DNA from: Roseateles sp.
GTDB taxonomy: Bacteria > Pseudomonadota > Gammaproteobacteria > Burkholderiales > Burkholderiaceae_C
Assembly (NCBI GenBank): GCA_018780415.1
Contig: JADMJQ010000162.1
Location: 13,447 to 59,831, forward strand
Direction: 5' to 3'
DNA length: 46,385 bases
Position numbers and translations under genes: made by a program. The first letter of the stretch is position 1; each line of letters begins with the position of its first letter. Below, piece after piece: positions 34,901-41,335 of this stretch. Under the pieces are notes generated by a model, which was not told the origin of the DNA, searched no databases, and saw only the letters and a list, made by a program, of their open reading frames with translations.

Positions 34901-37011
34901 TCGGCACGGCCCACGCCGAGACCGCTGGAGGCCAGGCTGATATTGACCGGCTTGGCGAAGCCGGCTGTTTGCGAGCCCGCCTTCATCATCAATTGCTGCT
35001 GTACCTTGCTGCTGTCCGCAGTGCTGGCCGTCACGCGGGCCACAGGCGCGGCCTGCCATAGCTGCAAACTTGGCTTGAGCTGCAAGCCAGCGGCGATGTT
35101 CAAAAAGCCACGGCCATCCAGCGTGTAGTTCTGAAACCCGCCTTGGCTGAAGAACTCGCTGCCGAGGTTCAGATTGGCGGCCGGGTCAGCAAGGCCATCA
35201 CTCAGTTGCACCGAGGCGGCCGCCAGACTCAGGCTGCCGCCCTGTGTCATCGAGTAGCCGCGCAGTTCCGCCTTGTTCAAGTTCAGCCTGCGCGCCGCCG
35301 CATCTTCGGTGAAGCTGGCCACGCCGCTGCTCAACACAATGGCGCCGGCCGCCGCGCCGCAGATGCGGTCGGCGGTGCAATCGGCCCGCTTGAGCGCACC
35401 GGTCACCAAGGCACCGCCGGACACATCCAGCACCGCGCCCTGGCCCAGCGTGACCGAGCCGCCGGATTGCAGCGTCAAACTGCCGCCGGCCAGGCCTTGC
35501 AGCGCTGCCTGCGGGTCCATCGCGGCATTGACCCACAAGCCCGACACATCCAGCTTGATCGCCGGTGCCACCTCAACGGCACCACCCAGACTGCGCAGCG
35601 TCAGCGAGCCGGCCGGCGCCCGAATGTCGGCGCCGACCTTGACCAAGCCCTGCTCCGACAGCAGGCTCAGCTTGGCGCCGCTGGCCAGGGTCAGGCCCTG
35701 GCTCGAGCTAACGCCTTGCTGCGCCGCCACCACCACATCTCCAAAACCCGAGGCCATCAGACCGGCGGCCGACAGCCCCGAGTCCACGACCAAGGCGGAC
35801 GCAGCGTCGCCGCGCAAGCCGGCCCATTGCACTTCGCTCAACCGGGCGCCGCTGCTGCCCAGCACAAAGCGTTCAAGAATCGCTCCGTCGTAACTGCCGT
35901 CACCAAACTCGCTGACATGCCTGAGCGCACCCAGGCGCAATTGCCCGGCCGCGGCCAGCGCATCCAAACCGGCCGCCTGGCGGCGCCCCAGCACCGTGCC
36001 ACCAGACAGGCCGCCGTCCAGCGTCACCCGGGGGGCGATGATGCTCAAGCTGCCCGCCGCGCGACCTTCCACATAGCCGGCTTCTTGCTGGGCCGACAAC
36101 ACGCTGCCGTAGCTGACCACCGGCCCCCAGCGGTCGTACTTGACCTTGTTGGCGCCGGCATTGCTGATGCCGGTGTAGAGCAGGTCCTTTGGCGCATTGT
36201 TCAGCGTGTAGGCCTGACCATTGCTGCCGAACAGTTGCGTCGGCCGCACCTCGGCGGCTACATAACTCACTTTTCCACCGGCCACCGACAAGGTCGATGT
36301 GGCATGGCTGTACACGCCCTCGCCGGCCAGCAGCTTCAAGCTGCCGCCGCTGGCCAGGCGCTCACTGGCGCTGCGCTGCACACTCTTGCGGTAGCTGTCC
36401 AGATCACCCAAGACGAGCGAGCTTTGGCGGATGTCCAGCGTCACCTTGTTGCGATACAACAGGCCGTCTTTTTGCAGCGGCGCGTCCTTCAGATCATTGC
36501 TGCCCAGCAACTCGGTGGTGACGAAGTTGCGAGCCGCGCTCACCTCGGTATCGCGGGTGCCCGAGACGTCGATGCGGGCGCCGGCATCGATGATGATGCG
36601 GCCGCCTTGATCGGCCATGTCCAGGCGCTGGCTGTCCACCAGGCCGGCCACATAGTTGGGGGTTTTCAGTGCTTGCAGCTGGGCTTGCGCGCCGGGGGCG
36701 ACGATCTCGGCGCCTTGGCCGATGCTGATATTGGCGCCGGCCAGGTCCAGGCGCGAGCGCACAAAGGTGGCGTTGTCATCCGCCAGCAGCGGCTTGCCGT
36801 CGGCGCCTAAGCCATCGGCAACGATCTCGGTGCGGCTGCCAGCGCCAATCACCAGCTCGCCGCTGCTCGCGGCGCGCTTGTAGCGCGGGTCGCCGGTGCT
36901 GATGTTGTCGGCCACGGCGTCCAGTGCACCGCCCTGGGCCAGCAACATGATGGAGCCGTTCTGGCTGACGCTGGTGCTGGCGCTGATGCGGCCGGATTGA
37001 TTGACCGCCAT
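25942..37011 (-). CDS. Giant filamentous-haemagglutinin family protein (TpsA), main body
   Basis: The main part (3,689 residues from its first ATG) of a two-partner-secretion exoprotein. It is full of repeated beta-helix-type units (patterns such as GGSLTLQSGGSVTLGQGAVL and LTLRSLGGAVEVA). Residues about 2,090-2,440 form a Pro/Thr-rich stalk and about 2,705-2,730 a poly-Pro run. The C-terminal third matches the DUF3739 type of filamentous haemagglutinin (GRGITLRAGRDIKG, VSDWLWRARSS, GNVLMWSSAGNIDAGRGAKT). It ends in a basic and hydrophobic tail (KKRRRSRRSLLLEFLGFGNG). The frame is open up to a TAA at 37039-37041 and the residues before the first ATG (RGNTTLVG) belong to the family, so this is the continuation of the N-terminal piece at 37955 after a one-base shift. 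Translated together, about 4,000 residues. Probably a surface adhesin or matrix protein. Confidence 0.9.
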   Translation of the reverse strand: MAVNQSGRISASTSVSQNGSIMLLAQGGALDAVADNISTGDPRYKRAASSGELVIGAGSRTEIVADGLGADGKPLLADDNATFVRSRLDLAGANISIGQGAEIVAPGAQAQLQALKTPNYVAGLVDSQRLDMADQGGRIIIDAGARIDVSGTRDTEVSAARNFVTTELLGSNDLKDAPLQKDGLLYRNKVTLDIRQSSLVLGDLDSYRKSVQRSASERLASGGSLKLLAGEGVYSHATSTLSVAGGKVSYVAAEVRPTQLFGSNGQAYTLNNAPKDLLYTGISNAGANKVKYDRWGPVVSYGSVLSAQQEAGYVEGRAAGSLSIIAPRVTLDGGLSGGTVLGRRQAAGLDALAAAGQLRLGALRHVSEFGDGSYDGAILERFVLGSSGARLSEVQWAGLRGDAASALVVDSGLSAAGLMASGFGDVVVAAQQGVSSSQGLTLASGAKLSLLSEQGLVKVGADIRAPAGSLTLRSLGGAVEVAPAIKLDVSGLWVNAAMDPQAALQGLAGGSLTLQSGGSVTLGQGAVLDVSGGALVTGALKRADCTADRICGAAAGAIVLSSGVASFTEDAAARRLNLNKAELRGYSMTQGGSLSLAAASVQLSDGLADPAANLNLGSEFFSQGGFQNYTLDGRGFLNIAAGLQLKPSLQLWQAAPVARVTASTADSSKVQQQLMMKAGSQTAGFAKPVNISLASSGLGVGRAEGQLSMDAGSAITLDPTAKLNLSAGTSLKVDGSLTAPGGQVNLRLARSTNAEDINTARYLWLGANSRIDVAGLRQLQPSSDGLLQGRVLPGGSVSLEAAGSQATSLIWQTGGQIDISGAAGELDLKQRVEGSEQLTRRLIASSAGSLSVRANQDLLLEGNLRAFAGANGPTTDQAGGKVSVKLELGTVSANTDQLPPLRELRLGAQQTQISANLSPEQLKGAAELTGRAQLSAAMLQASGADELSLSARERIAVDAGVSLNLARAISLDAPVIAMTGEANGDKSAASLSAANLVWANTQAAVEATAAKRPLPLASVGTSTLTLQASERLLLDGELVTQGVGDLNLVSGGDLLLQSHSYKQGQLFGSLSTLADTRLSAAQIFPATDTQFLLSASGHKLEFGLQGTATPAAPWSAGGSLLAQADTIVQGGRLRAPAGRIELQGAKSVTLLSGSETSVSAAGQDLLFGTWSGEKWFAPGAESAVLTADAAPAKAVLLNSAQGKVQVDAGAKLDLSGGGSLSAWQFVPGPGGSSDVFSGSDGAFAIVPTVASGGSADVGLVNAPGAGRQITVGAGAPVPAGTYTLLPARYALLDGAFLLRPVANAGTGLAMGTALKRDDGTVLVGAKLGVAGTAVQDALSSTWQVLTPAQARKASEVRMAEADTFFSALAAKQDRATPALSRDAGSLVVAAQQVDLQGAMRFDAAKNSAGVQGSGGAAFFAAQNIQVGGTPSAQAGDTLWLSPAQLSSLGVQSLVLGAVPASLNDPLKLDVRTNSLKVLSDASQPLQAASLLLLAKDELSLGQGATISALLPAGVGTSSAGQDWHIAGDGAAILLSGNTASGLTRSAAQRAIGSLSIADGVNLQAGSLLLDATFASSFGNGVNLAASQIGIGAPRIQIGGDAALFSDSLLLDAALLGKVGQADQLLLRSYSSIDLLSGAHLGSATLGQLSLDTPMLQVIGAAADAEAAHVQAASLVLGNSTGLMAPAPLPGEPAQGQLLISAGGSKDLSNTDLGTITLAAGEQRWRAAQVEVSAERALLLSGKSRLQVEGELLLRTPVLKASALADADWQIRGAASLLAHPAQPVVTGPAADAAVASRLSVKAESLQLNTMIDLPAGHLSLQATGPAGDVNFDGAARVNVAGRSVKIGTAPNAPVAELAAGSLTARSEQGDVAMRAGARFDLSGSGLAFGAEGGDAGSLELSAPQGQLVLHGELRAAAASAERGGSLSLDSAEALDLAALSQGLQQAGSFAFADSIAVRNRVGDQVLPAAASLSAQRITLTADGGALAVAGSLVNPGAAEAGHIALNARDDITLQPGARLSARGGEGGTVSLNSQQGWLHLQAGASIDVSNAAGQTGSGELLLRAARNGQDVRVEKINASLTGVSRVDVEAFKVYDGVKQLYDGVAPTTAPTPAPTIAPTTKPTVAPTRAPTPQPTTEPRDPATNPSAGNGATTGEVLPPSPPMPAPPTASAQTNDAGGTATAGPSDQPSPGNGVTTPVIKPPPAPTEPTAAPVPPPAPTPAPIPTTPSTGNGETTPTVKPPPAPTGPTVAPSPGPTAGPTAAPTPAPTAAPTPAPTAAPTAAPTAAPTAAPTAAPTPAPTAAPTAAPTAAPTAPSAGNGGTTGTIKPPAPPTGPTGGPTVPPTNPPTDPSTGNGSTTGTVKPPAPPTKPSVAPTGTPTVAPTATPTVTPTVTPTVTPTVTPTVTPTVMPTGTPTLTPTLTPTNPPTVQPTTPPSEQSSLGLSQVIADNQAFMGADNGSAEAMAVRLSGGNTELKRILLVRPGVEVRSAEDLKLQNNWAMPVLSKAQMLQSAHAGEAAITLRAAGDLLVQADLSTGLRPSPIDGQGLIGTSVRAGAIRMVAGADLSSADTLAIRALDPQSQGKGSILIGQTSGAAVKLRSTVGRIELAAAQDIQLLNSAATVLSLGAPVGVLDVVVDPTDPELPEEPEAGAEGLAGASALLRAQAAANVRVAADGVAATEPSPGNGSSTGNVLPPAPPVAAGQTAAPTPPPAPPPPPPPPPPPPPPAPAEPDPLPVTVHPVILEGLTQDLGSSGVSPFTQGGRGITLRAGRDIKGSAPVEAQRYVSDWLWRARSSDVNRTWYARADKFQQGFATLGGGDIHAKAGRDVEHLRAAAASSGYAGLSADAAAALAALGTSAADQQFGGGSVTVLAGRDVISGQFMAARRGLDVKAGAAVRSDSSVSTNLDPGLQLIYQDGQVRVQSGGDAAVASVRNFAYAYITPDNNMGLDLSLPALDFNAGLFMQSAGGTIDFLGADQLRATGVRANELSYVLPVDLRVLAPQGSVSMGTALQWSAAADPAKARTLIAAEQELKLGRLEVLALAAEPVSAGSDILSLALGLQEARTFSRDASGQATLDQSNRSPVQLLSGSGDVRVDSVLVSARPLELTAGRDVRFAQSGQVSVQHQPPGDGMAQESSVIKAGRDLVFNSSNSTAGINIAGPGELLVLAGRDIDLGGGAGIVANGNLANGVLLPAQGSNLTVVAGLREDGADYSAAAQQGFHVLGASGLSGKQGQAFSLLGGALTAAQFDALGSEQQLAAVRGLLGDARMDAALAAYVRGLPARATLDEQRLRMAASLGLPATDAAVDAALKNQTSLVEPAWSRLSAAQALKVSAELSPAQREQALSRLLLAEFGQQTPTKRVQLLQTLADPAQLKALADYVRLNTGEALASDPAQALARFEALPVARQMPWLNRVLMAELRAAGRAASQLDGDARWARYGSAYMAIDILLPQDRPKSQILMSSSQIKTMQRADITLINAGGGAVAGDLVAKSVKAGGKSATDLGLVTVGGGDINTVVAANFEVNSSRVFTLGKGNVLMWSSAGNIDAGRGAKTVSGAPAPVLRLDAEGRLVFDTSGSFSGSGIAVLSAGSDLDLYAPTGEINAGEAGIRSKGNAFLGAERLVNANDIKVDGARAGAAPEVVAAAPITLPASDALTNATAGLNSADKEDDEKKRRRSRRSLLLEFLGFGNG
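28829..28890 (-). repeat. Poly-proline coding tract in tpsA
   Basis: On the minus strand this encodes a run of 14 or more prolines flanked by further Pro-rich sequence, between the body and the DUF3739 region. Such tracts are rigid spacers. The DNA is a G-rich GGC/GGT/GGA run on the plus strand, prone to length change. Confidence 0.85.
28922..30720 (-). repeat. Pro/Thr-rich repeat stalk of tpsA
   Basis: Coding repeats in several layers. VTPT units of 12 bases run at about 29755-29880, and APT units (APTAAPT, APTPAPT) at about 30075-30270. A longer module with the core GNGxTTGxVxPPxPP occurs six times, at about 28923-28976, 29915-29969, 30020-30073, 30281-30335, 30397-30450 and 30522-30580. 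All lie in one frame. The plus-strand open frame seen opposite is a shadow. Confidence 0.88.
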
Positions 37012-37955
37012 GCCGACCAGGGTGGTGTTGCCGCGCTGTTAGTCACAGCCCCTTTACTCACTTCGCTGCTCATGCCGGCCTTGCCCACCTCGACCAGCAG
37101 GCCGCGCAAGGCCGGCACATTGGCATTCACCTCGGAGGCATAGATCGCCTCGTCCTTGGGCTGCTTGTAATAGACCTCGGCGCCGCCGGCCAAGACCACT
37201 TGGCCACCGGGCGCTGTCAGGCTGCCCTCGTTGATGACCTGCTTGGCAAACAAGAAAATACGGCCGCCCTCGGCAGTTTTGAGCTCGGCGCCGGGCTGCA
37301 CGTGAACAAAGCTGGAGCTGGCAACAAAAGGCGCCTGATCTTCGTTGTTCTTGTCATAACGAAATGCCGCCGAGCCACCGGTGATATTGCCGACGAAGCC
37401 ATTCAGGTAGTCATTGTTCGTCGGGCTCAAGGTGGTTGCCAGCAAGCTGCCCACGTCCACGCTGGACTTGGCGCCGAACAAGATGCCGTTCGGGTTGTAG
37501 ATCAGCAACTCGCCGCCATTGGTTGCCTTCAGCTTGCCGAGAATCTGGCTCGGCGCGCCGCCGCTGATGCGGTTCAGGGCGCTGGCACCCGGCTGCGCCA
37601 TTTCGAAGGTGACCGAGCTGGCCTCGCCGATATTGAAACTCTGCCATTTGTAGATTGCGCGCTGGCTGCTTTGCTCGATGCGCATGTCCCGGCCACCCAG
37701 GCTGTTGGGGATACCCGCGGGCAGACCGGCCTGGCCCTGCCCGCTGATGCGCCAGCCGGCCATCGAGTTGACCGGCACCGGCAGCGCCGCGGGCGCCGGT
37801 TTGGCTTGTGCCATGGCCTGCAACGGCAAGGCCGTTGACAGCGCCGCCACCAGCGGACGCAGCACCATACAGCCCCAGCCAGGGCTACGCGGGGCAAGCT
37901 TCTTGGCTGCAGCCTTTTGGTTCAGCGTCGTGCGGGGTGTGGAAGAGGAAGCCAT
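36849..37955 (-). CDS. TpsA N-terminal part: signal peptide and TPS secretion domain (frameshifted)
   Basis: The 368-residue open frame holds the true start of the giant TpsA protein. The long N-region and signal peptide (cleavage near QAMAQA, residue 51) resemble the extended signals of TpsA proteins. The TPS domain (about residues 60-300) has the family motifs GLPAGIPNSLGGRDM, NRISGGAPSQILGKL and LLIYNPNGILFG. Only residues up to about 307 are genuine: after VTNSA the frame turns into unrelated Ala/Pro/Trp-rich sequence, while the family sequence carries on in the other frame at 37035. This is a one-base deletion or sequencing error or, less likely, a programmed shift. It follows tpsB by 82 bases. 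Confidence 0.87.
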   Translation of the reverse strand: MASSSTPRTTLNQKAAAKKLAPRSPGWGCMVLRPLVAALSTALPLQAMAQAKPAPAALPVPVNSMAGWRISGQGQAGLPAGIPNSLGGRDMRIEQSSQRAIYKWQSFNIGEASSVTFEMAQPGASALNRISGGAPSQILGKLKATNGGELLIYNPNGILFGAKSSVDVGSLLATTLSPTNNDYLNGFVGNITGGSAAFRYDKNNEDQAPFVASSSFVHVQPGAELKTAEGGRIFLFAKQVINEGSLTAPGGQVVLAGGAEVYYKQPKDEAIYASEVNANVPALRGLLVEVGKAGMSSEVSKGAVTNSAATPPWSAWRSINPAASAPAPASARTAPSCCWPRAVHWTPWPTTSAPATRATSAPRAAASW

Positions 37956-38037
37956 GGCGGGTGTCTTGATTCGTTCTATTGATGCGTTAGGGTGGTGCGC
38001 TGCGGGGCTGCTGCTGGGTTGAGCGCAAGCGCCTCAA

Positions 38038-39753
38038 TCAAAAGCGCAGGCCCGCGCGCACATGCACATGCTCCGAGGACGCGTCCGGGTTGGTCGGCAC
38101 CGGCCGGTGGCGTTGCGCCCAATCCAGCGCCAGGCTCAGGCCCGGCTGCAGCGCCAGGCGAAAGCCCAAGCCCGTGCCCAACAGCGGCGTGCGGCTTTGC
38201 TGCCCCGGCTCGGGGTTGAACAAATTGACCCGCGCCGCGTCGGCAAAACCGTAGAACACGATTTCGCTGAACGGCGGCAAGTTGGCGCCCTCAAAGGCGG
38301 CCAACAGGCCAGGCGCCAGATTGCGGCTGCGCAACTCCAGCGAGGCCAAGAGGCCGCGGTCACCGGCGACCGCGCCCTCGTCATAACCGCGCACCGTGTC
38401 GGCGCCGCCGATCGAGAACTGCTCGGCGCTGGTCAAGGCCTGGTTGGCCAGCTGGCCGCTCAAACGCAGGGCCAGCTCGGCATGGCCAAAGCGCTGGGTG
38501 GCGCGCCAGTCGCCGCGCAGCGTGGCGAAGCCGCCGTCGGCGCCGCGCCGCTTGCAGGCGAATTGATCGGCCTGGCCGAAGTTGCCGTCCAGCAACTGGC
38601 AGTCGTCACGCGTGGTTTCCAGCAGCGGGCGCAGGCCCAACACCGCCGTTACGCTGAGCTGCTGCTGCAGCGAGTCGCCCCACCAGGCGCCGTTATAGCC
38701 GGCCTGCAAAGGCATGTACTTCAGCGGCGACGCGATCACGCCGGCGCTGCTGCGCACGTCCTCGGTGAGGTTTTTATAGTCGGCGCCCAAGCTCAAGGAA
38801 TGCACCGAATCGGCCAAGTTCTTGTTCATGCCGTAACGAAAGCCCAGCGTGGTGCCGCGGCCCAGCACGCGGGTACCACCCAGCGACTCCAGATCGCTGC
38901 TGGAGTCGATGGCGGTGAAGTTCAAGGAGTCGCCATCGGCCAGCGGCGCGGTGTAGTTGAACACCACCACCCGCGACTCCTTGCGGCTCAGCGGCGCGCC
39001 CATCAGGCTGAGCGAGATCACATGGTCCTTTTGCAGGAAGTTGTCGTAGTGCAGATTGGCGGCCATGCGGAAAGGATCGGTATCCAGCGCTGCCGCATTG
39101 CTGATCTCGATGCTGCCGCCGATCGGTGGCCGGTCCTCAACTTTCAACTCGGCCTCGACCGTGCCGGGCACTCGGCCGGGCCGCAGCACCGGCTGTACGC
39201 GCCGCTCGTCGCCACGGCTGACCGAGGCAATTTGCTGCTGCACGGTATTGAAGTTAGGCACCTGGCCGGGGGCTAGTTCCGTCACCGCCGCACGAATGCG
39301 GCCTTGGGCGTAATACTGCGAGCCGGTCACATACAAGGCGCCGACGCGGCCCTCCAGCACCGTCAAGCGGATCACGCCGCCGTCGACGCGCTGCTCGGGG
39401 ACATCGACAAACACAGTCAGATAGCCTGCGGTTTGATAGGCTTTTTCCAGCGCCGCGCGGGCCGCTTCAACCTCGGTCATGCCGAGTTGCAGGCCCAGAT
39501 AGGGCAACACCGCCGCTTCGATCTGAACATCGCTCAGGCGGGTGTTGCCGTCGATCTCGAATTCGAGGATGTCGAACTTGGGCGCGGGGATGGCGGCGGC
39601 TGCGGTGGCCGCAGCTTCGGCGGGCTGCTGAGCCCACGCGGGCGCGAGCAGGCCCAAGCCCGCCAACGGCAGCAGCAAGCTCGAAAAAATGCCCGCCCGA
39701 AAGTAAAGCCGCGCCCGGTAGTGGGCGCGGATCTTGAACAAGAAAAGTTCCAT
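38038..39753 (-). CDS. Two-partner secretion transporter TpsB (ShlB/FhaC/HecB type)
   Basis: A 571-residue outer-membrane transporter of the Omp85 superfamily that would export the TpsA protein encoded next. After a signal peptide (MELFLFKIRAHYRARLYFR, then LLLPLAGLGLLAPAWAQQ) come POTRA domains (about residues 50-210, starting FDILEFEIDGNTRLSDVQIE) and the ShlB-type barrel. The barrel holds RGYDEGAVAGDRGLLASLEL and ends in Phe (HVRAGLRF), as expected for an outer-membrane protein. ATG 39753 is preferred for the signal peptide; an ATG at 39813 is in frame but lies inside the palindrome described at 39795. It is the first gene of the operon running to 20068. Confidence 0.93.
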   Translation of the reverse strand: MELFLFKIRAHYRARLYFRAGIFSSLLLPLAGLGLLAPAWAQQPAEAAATAAAAIPAPKFDILEFEIDGNTRLSDVQIEAAVLPYLGLQLGMTEVEAARAALEKAYQTAGYLTVFVDVPEQRVDGGVIRLTVLEGRVGALYVTGSQYYAQGRIRAAVTELAPGQVPNFNTVQQQIASVSRGDERRVQPVLRPGRVPGTVEAELKVEDRPPIGGSIEISNAAALDTDPFRMAANLHYDNFLQKDHVISLSLMGAPLSRKESRVVVFNYTAPLADGDSLNFTAIDSSSDLESLGGTRVLGRGTTLGFRYGMNKNLADSVHSLSLGADYKNLTEDVRSSAGVIASPLKYMPLQAGYNGAWWGDSLQQQLSVTAVLGLRPLLETTRDDCQLLDGNFGQADQFACKRRGADGGFATLRGDWRATQRFGHAELALRLSGQLANQALTSAEQFSIGGADTVRGYDEGAVAGDRGLLASLELRSRNLAPGLLAAFEGANLPPFSEIVFYGFADAARVNLFNPEPGQQSRTPLLGTGLGFRLALQPGLSLALDWAQRHRPVPTNPDASSEHVHVRAGLRF

Positions 39754-39794
39754 GAACGCAGTGTCACCAGGGCCGGTGAATCCGTTGTGAAAGG

Positions 39795-39814
39795 CATGAG
39801 CCGTTCGGCTCATG
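39795..39814. promoter_or_regulatory. Palindrome upstream of tpsB, candidate EpsA (LuxR-type) operator
   Basis: CATGAGCCGTTCGGCTCATG, nine-base arms around TT, located 42 bases before the tpsB start. The inner 18 bases are identical to the palindrome at 45108-45125 in front of epsA. A 20-bp inverted repeat is the size expected for LuxR-type operators. Few T residues follow on the minus strand, which argues against a terminator. Confidence 0.55.
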
Positions 39815-39857
39815 CGGTAGTCCATATCGAGGGTCAGAAGGCGCCAAGTCGCGACAA

Positions 39858-39885
39858 AGCCTGCGCTGCCGAAGCGGCGCAGGCT
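39858..39885 (-). terminator. Possible terminator of the first PEP-CTERM gene
   Basis: AGCCTGCGC and GCGCAGGCT form a perfect 9-bp stem with a ten-base loop, 50 bases after the PEP-CTERM stop codon on the minus strand. It is followed only by TTTG, so the T-run is weak. The position between two tandem genes supports the role. Confidence 0.5.
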
Positions 39886-39934
39886 TGATAGGCCTTGTTA
39901 GACGCGAGGCGTCAGCGGTGACTGAGAAAAAAGA

Positions 39935-41098
39935 TCAGCAGACTTTGTTGCGGGCCTGCTTGCGCTGGCGCCATGCCAGTGCGGCCAAGCCGAGGCCGAA
40001 CAGGCCATAGGTCGCGGGCTCGGGCACGGCGCTGACGGTCGTCGTGAAGCTGCCGTTGGGCGCCCAGCCGATGAACTCGCCGGTGGGCGTTGTCAGGCTG
40101 CGTACGCCGCCGTAGAGGGCGGAGAAGTCGGTGCGGTTGCGGCGGGCGAGGCCTTGGGCAGTAGATGCAGCAGTCATGTGTGCCTGCATGGTGAAGCTTA
40201 GGATGTATTCACTTTTATCGTTGAGTGCTAAACCCCAATAGCCGTCATGGCCGAGGTTGTCGAATTCGTCGACGAGTATCAACGATGTGTCATTCGCGCT
40301 ACTGGCAGTCAAATAATAAAACCATGACGAACTGCCTACGGCATTCATACTAGGCGGAATGTCGCCAGAAATCTTTCCATCTCTCAGTATCCCACCATAG
40401 TAAGGAAAAGTAATGCCCTTTTGATCAAAACTCGAACCGTTGTACAGCAAAAGCTCTTCTGAGTCACCAATTTCCACCAAGTTTTTATGGGAGTTATATA
40501 TATTAAAACCAAATGGATCAGTATCAACTCCCGGCGTAGATGAAGTTGATTCATTTAAACTTTGAAATGCAGTCGCCACAAGAGACACTGCGAGGTTGAG
40601 CTGCTCATTTTTTACACCCAACAATGAAGTGTAGTTTTGGTTCAGCTGGCCATCGACGTCCGTGCTCTTTAACGTAGTGAAGAAATTTTTCTCCCCTGGG
40701 CTAAGGCCAAAACCTGCATCTCCAGAGGCGTAAACTCCCCAGAGCTGATTGGCCGGATTGCTTGAAACGCTCAAAAATTTCTGGAAATTAGCATCGCTGT
40801 TCAGGGGCTCAAAAAACTTCTGGTAGCCACCGTCCTGTTGAGCTTGAACAAAAAAGTTCTTGCTGTTATTGAGATCCGGATTGAACGGTGCCACGTAAGT
40901 ACCCAGGTCTTTGGTAAAGGAAACTTCTTTGACGGGGTCAAACATCCAGAGCACTAATTCGGGTTTATCAGAACCTCTAATCTGTCCGATTTCTCCGTCT
41001 GTAGGACCAGCGATCAGCGCCTGCGCGCCCCCTGCCACCGCAAACAGACCCAAACCCGCCGAGGCGCAAAACAGTCGTTGTAAAACAGATTTTTTCAT
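39935..41098 (-). CDS. PEP-CTERM sorting domain protein
   Basis: A 387-residue secreted protein. The signal peptide is MKKSVLQRLFCASAGLGLFA and the C-terminus has the exosortase sorting signal: VPEPATYGLFGLGLAALAW followed by the basic RQRKQARNK. Exosortase would cut after the PEP motif and pass the protein to the surface or matrix. The body resembles the PEP-CTERM protein at 42877: SFTKDLGTYV, FGLSPGEKNFF and YYLTASSANDTSL have counterparts there. Base composition is odd: about 40200-41090 is far richer in A and T than its neighbours. ATG 41098 is chosen; the frame extends to a TTG at 41116. It has no strong ribosome-binding site. No exosortase gene is in the window. Confidence 0.88.
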   Translation of the reverse strand: MKKSVLQRLFCASAGLGLFAVAGGAQALIAGPTDGEIGQIRGSDKPELVLWMFDPVKEVSFTKDLGTYVAPFNPDLNNSKNFFVQAQQDGGYQKFFEPLNSDANFQKFLSVSSNPANQLWGVYASGDAGFGLSPGEKNFFTTLKSTDVDGQLNQNYTSLLGVKNEQLNLAVSLVATAFQSLNESTSSTPGVDTDPFGFNIYNSHKNLVEIGDSEELLLYNGSSFDQKGITFPYYGGILRDGKISGDIPPSMNAVGSSSWFYYLTASSANDTSLILVDEFDNLGHDGYWGLALNDKSEYILSFTMQAHMTAASTAQGLARRNRTDFSALYGGVRSLTTPTGEFIGWAPNGSFTTTVSAVPEPATYGLFGLGLAALAWRQRKQARNKVC

Positions 41099-41335
41099 GA
41101 TGGATGACTCAAACAAATATTAGATGCCAAAGCAGCGGGACCGACAACCAACATTCAAAGTGGAAACCCTTTCAGAAGGCTTCTTCAATTTAGTATTTTG
41201 CTGAAAAATTGGATGATGATCGGATGGATCAAAAAATACATAGTGGGAAGGAGTATTGAATCCCCCTTCCCACCCGGACTCGACTCAGATGAATCGAGCC
41301 TCTGGCTTCATCGGCGCATCGAGCCGCTCGACCGA
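41099..41335. other. Intergenic region, AT-rich
   Basis: The 237 bases between the binding-protein-like gene and the PEP-CTERM gene. It holds the terminator at 41243-41273 and presumably the promoter of the PEP-CTERM gene, which I cannot place. No gene seen. Confidence 0.5.
41243..41273 (-). terminator. Rho-independent terminator of the binding-protein-like gene
   Basis: GTGGGAAGG (41243-41251) and CCTTCCCAC (41265-41273) make a perfect 9-bp stem. Read on the minus strand it is followed within a few bases by ATTTTTTG. It lies about 62 bases after the stop codon at 41336. Confidence 0.75.

Noticed and set aside
36849-37030. C-terminal end of the short TpsA frame as a real domain
   Set aside because: After residue 307 the translation is Ala/Pro/Trp-rich out-of-frame sequence, while the other frame carries the family sequence.
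39795-39814. Palindrome before tpsB as a simple terminator of the PEP-CTERM gene
   Set aside because: No T-run follows on the minus strand, a separate stem exists at 39858-39885, and an identical copy occurs before epsA; a regulatory site is more likely, though not proved.
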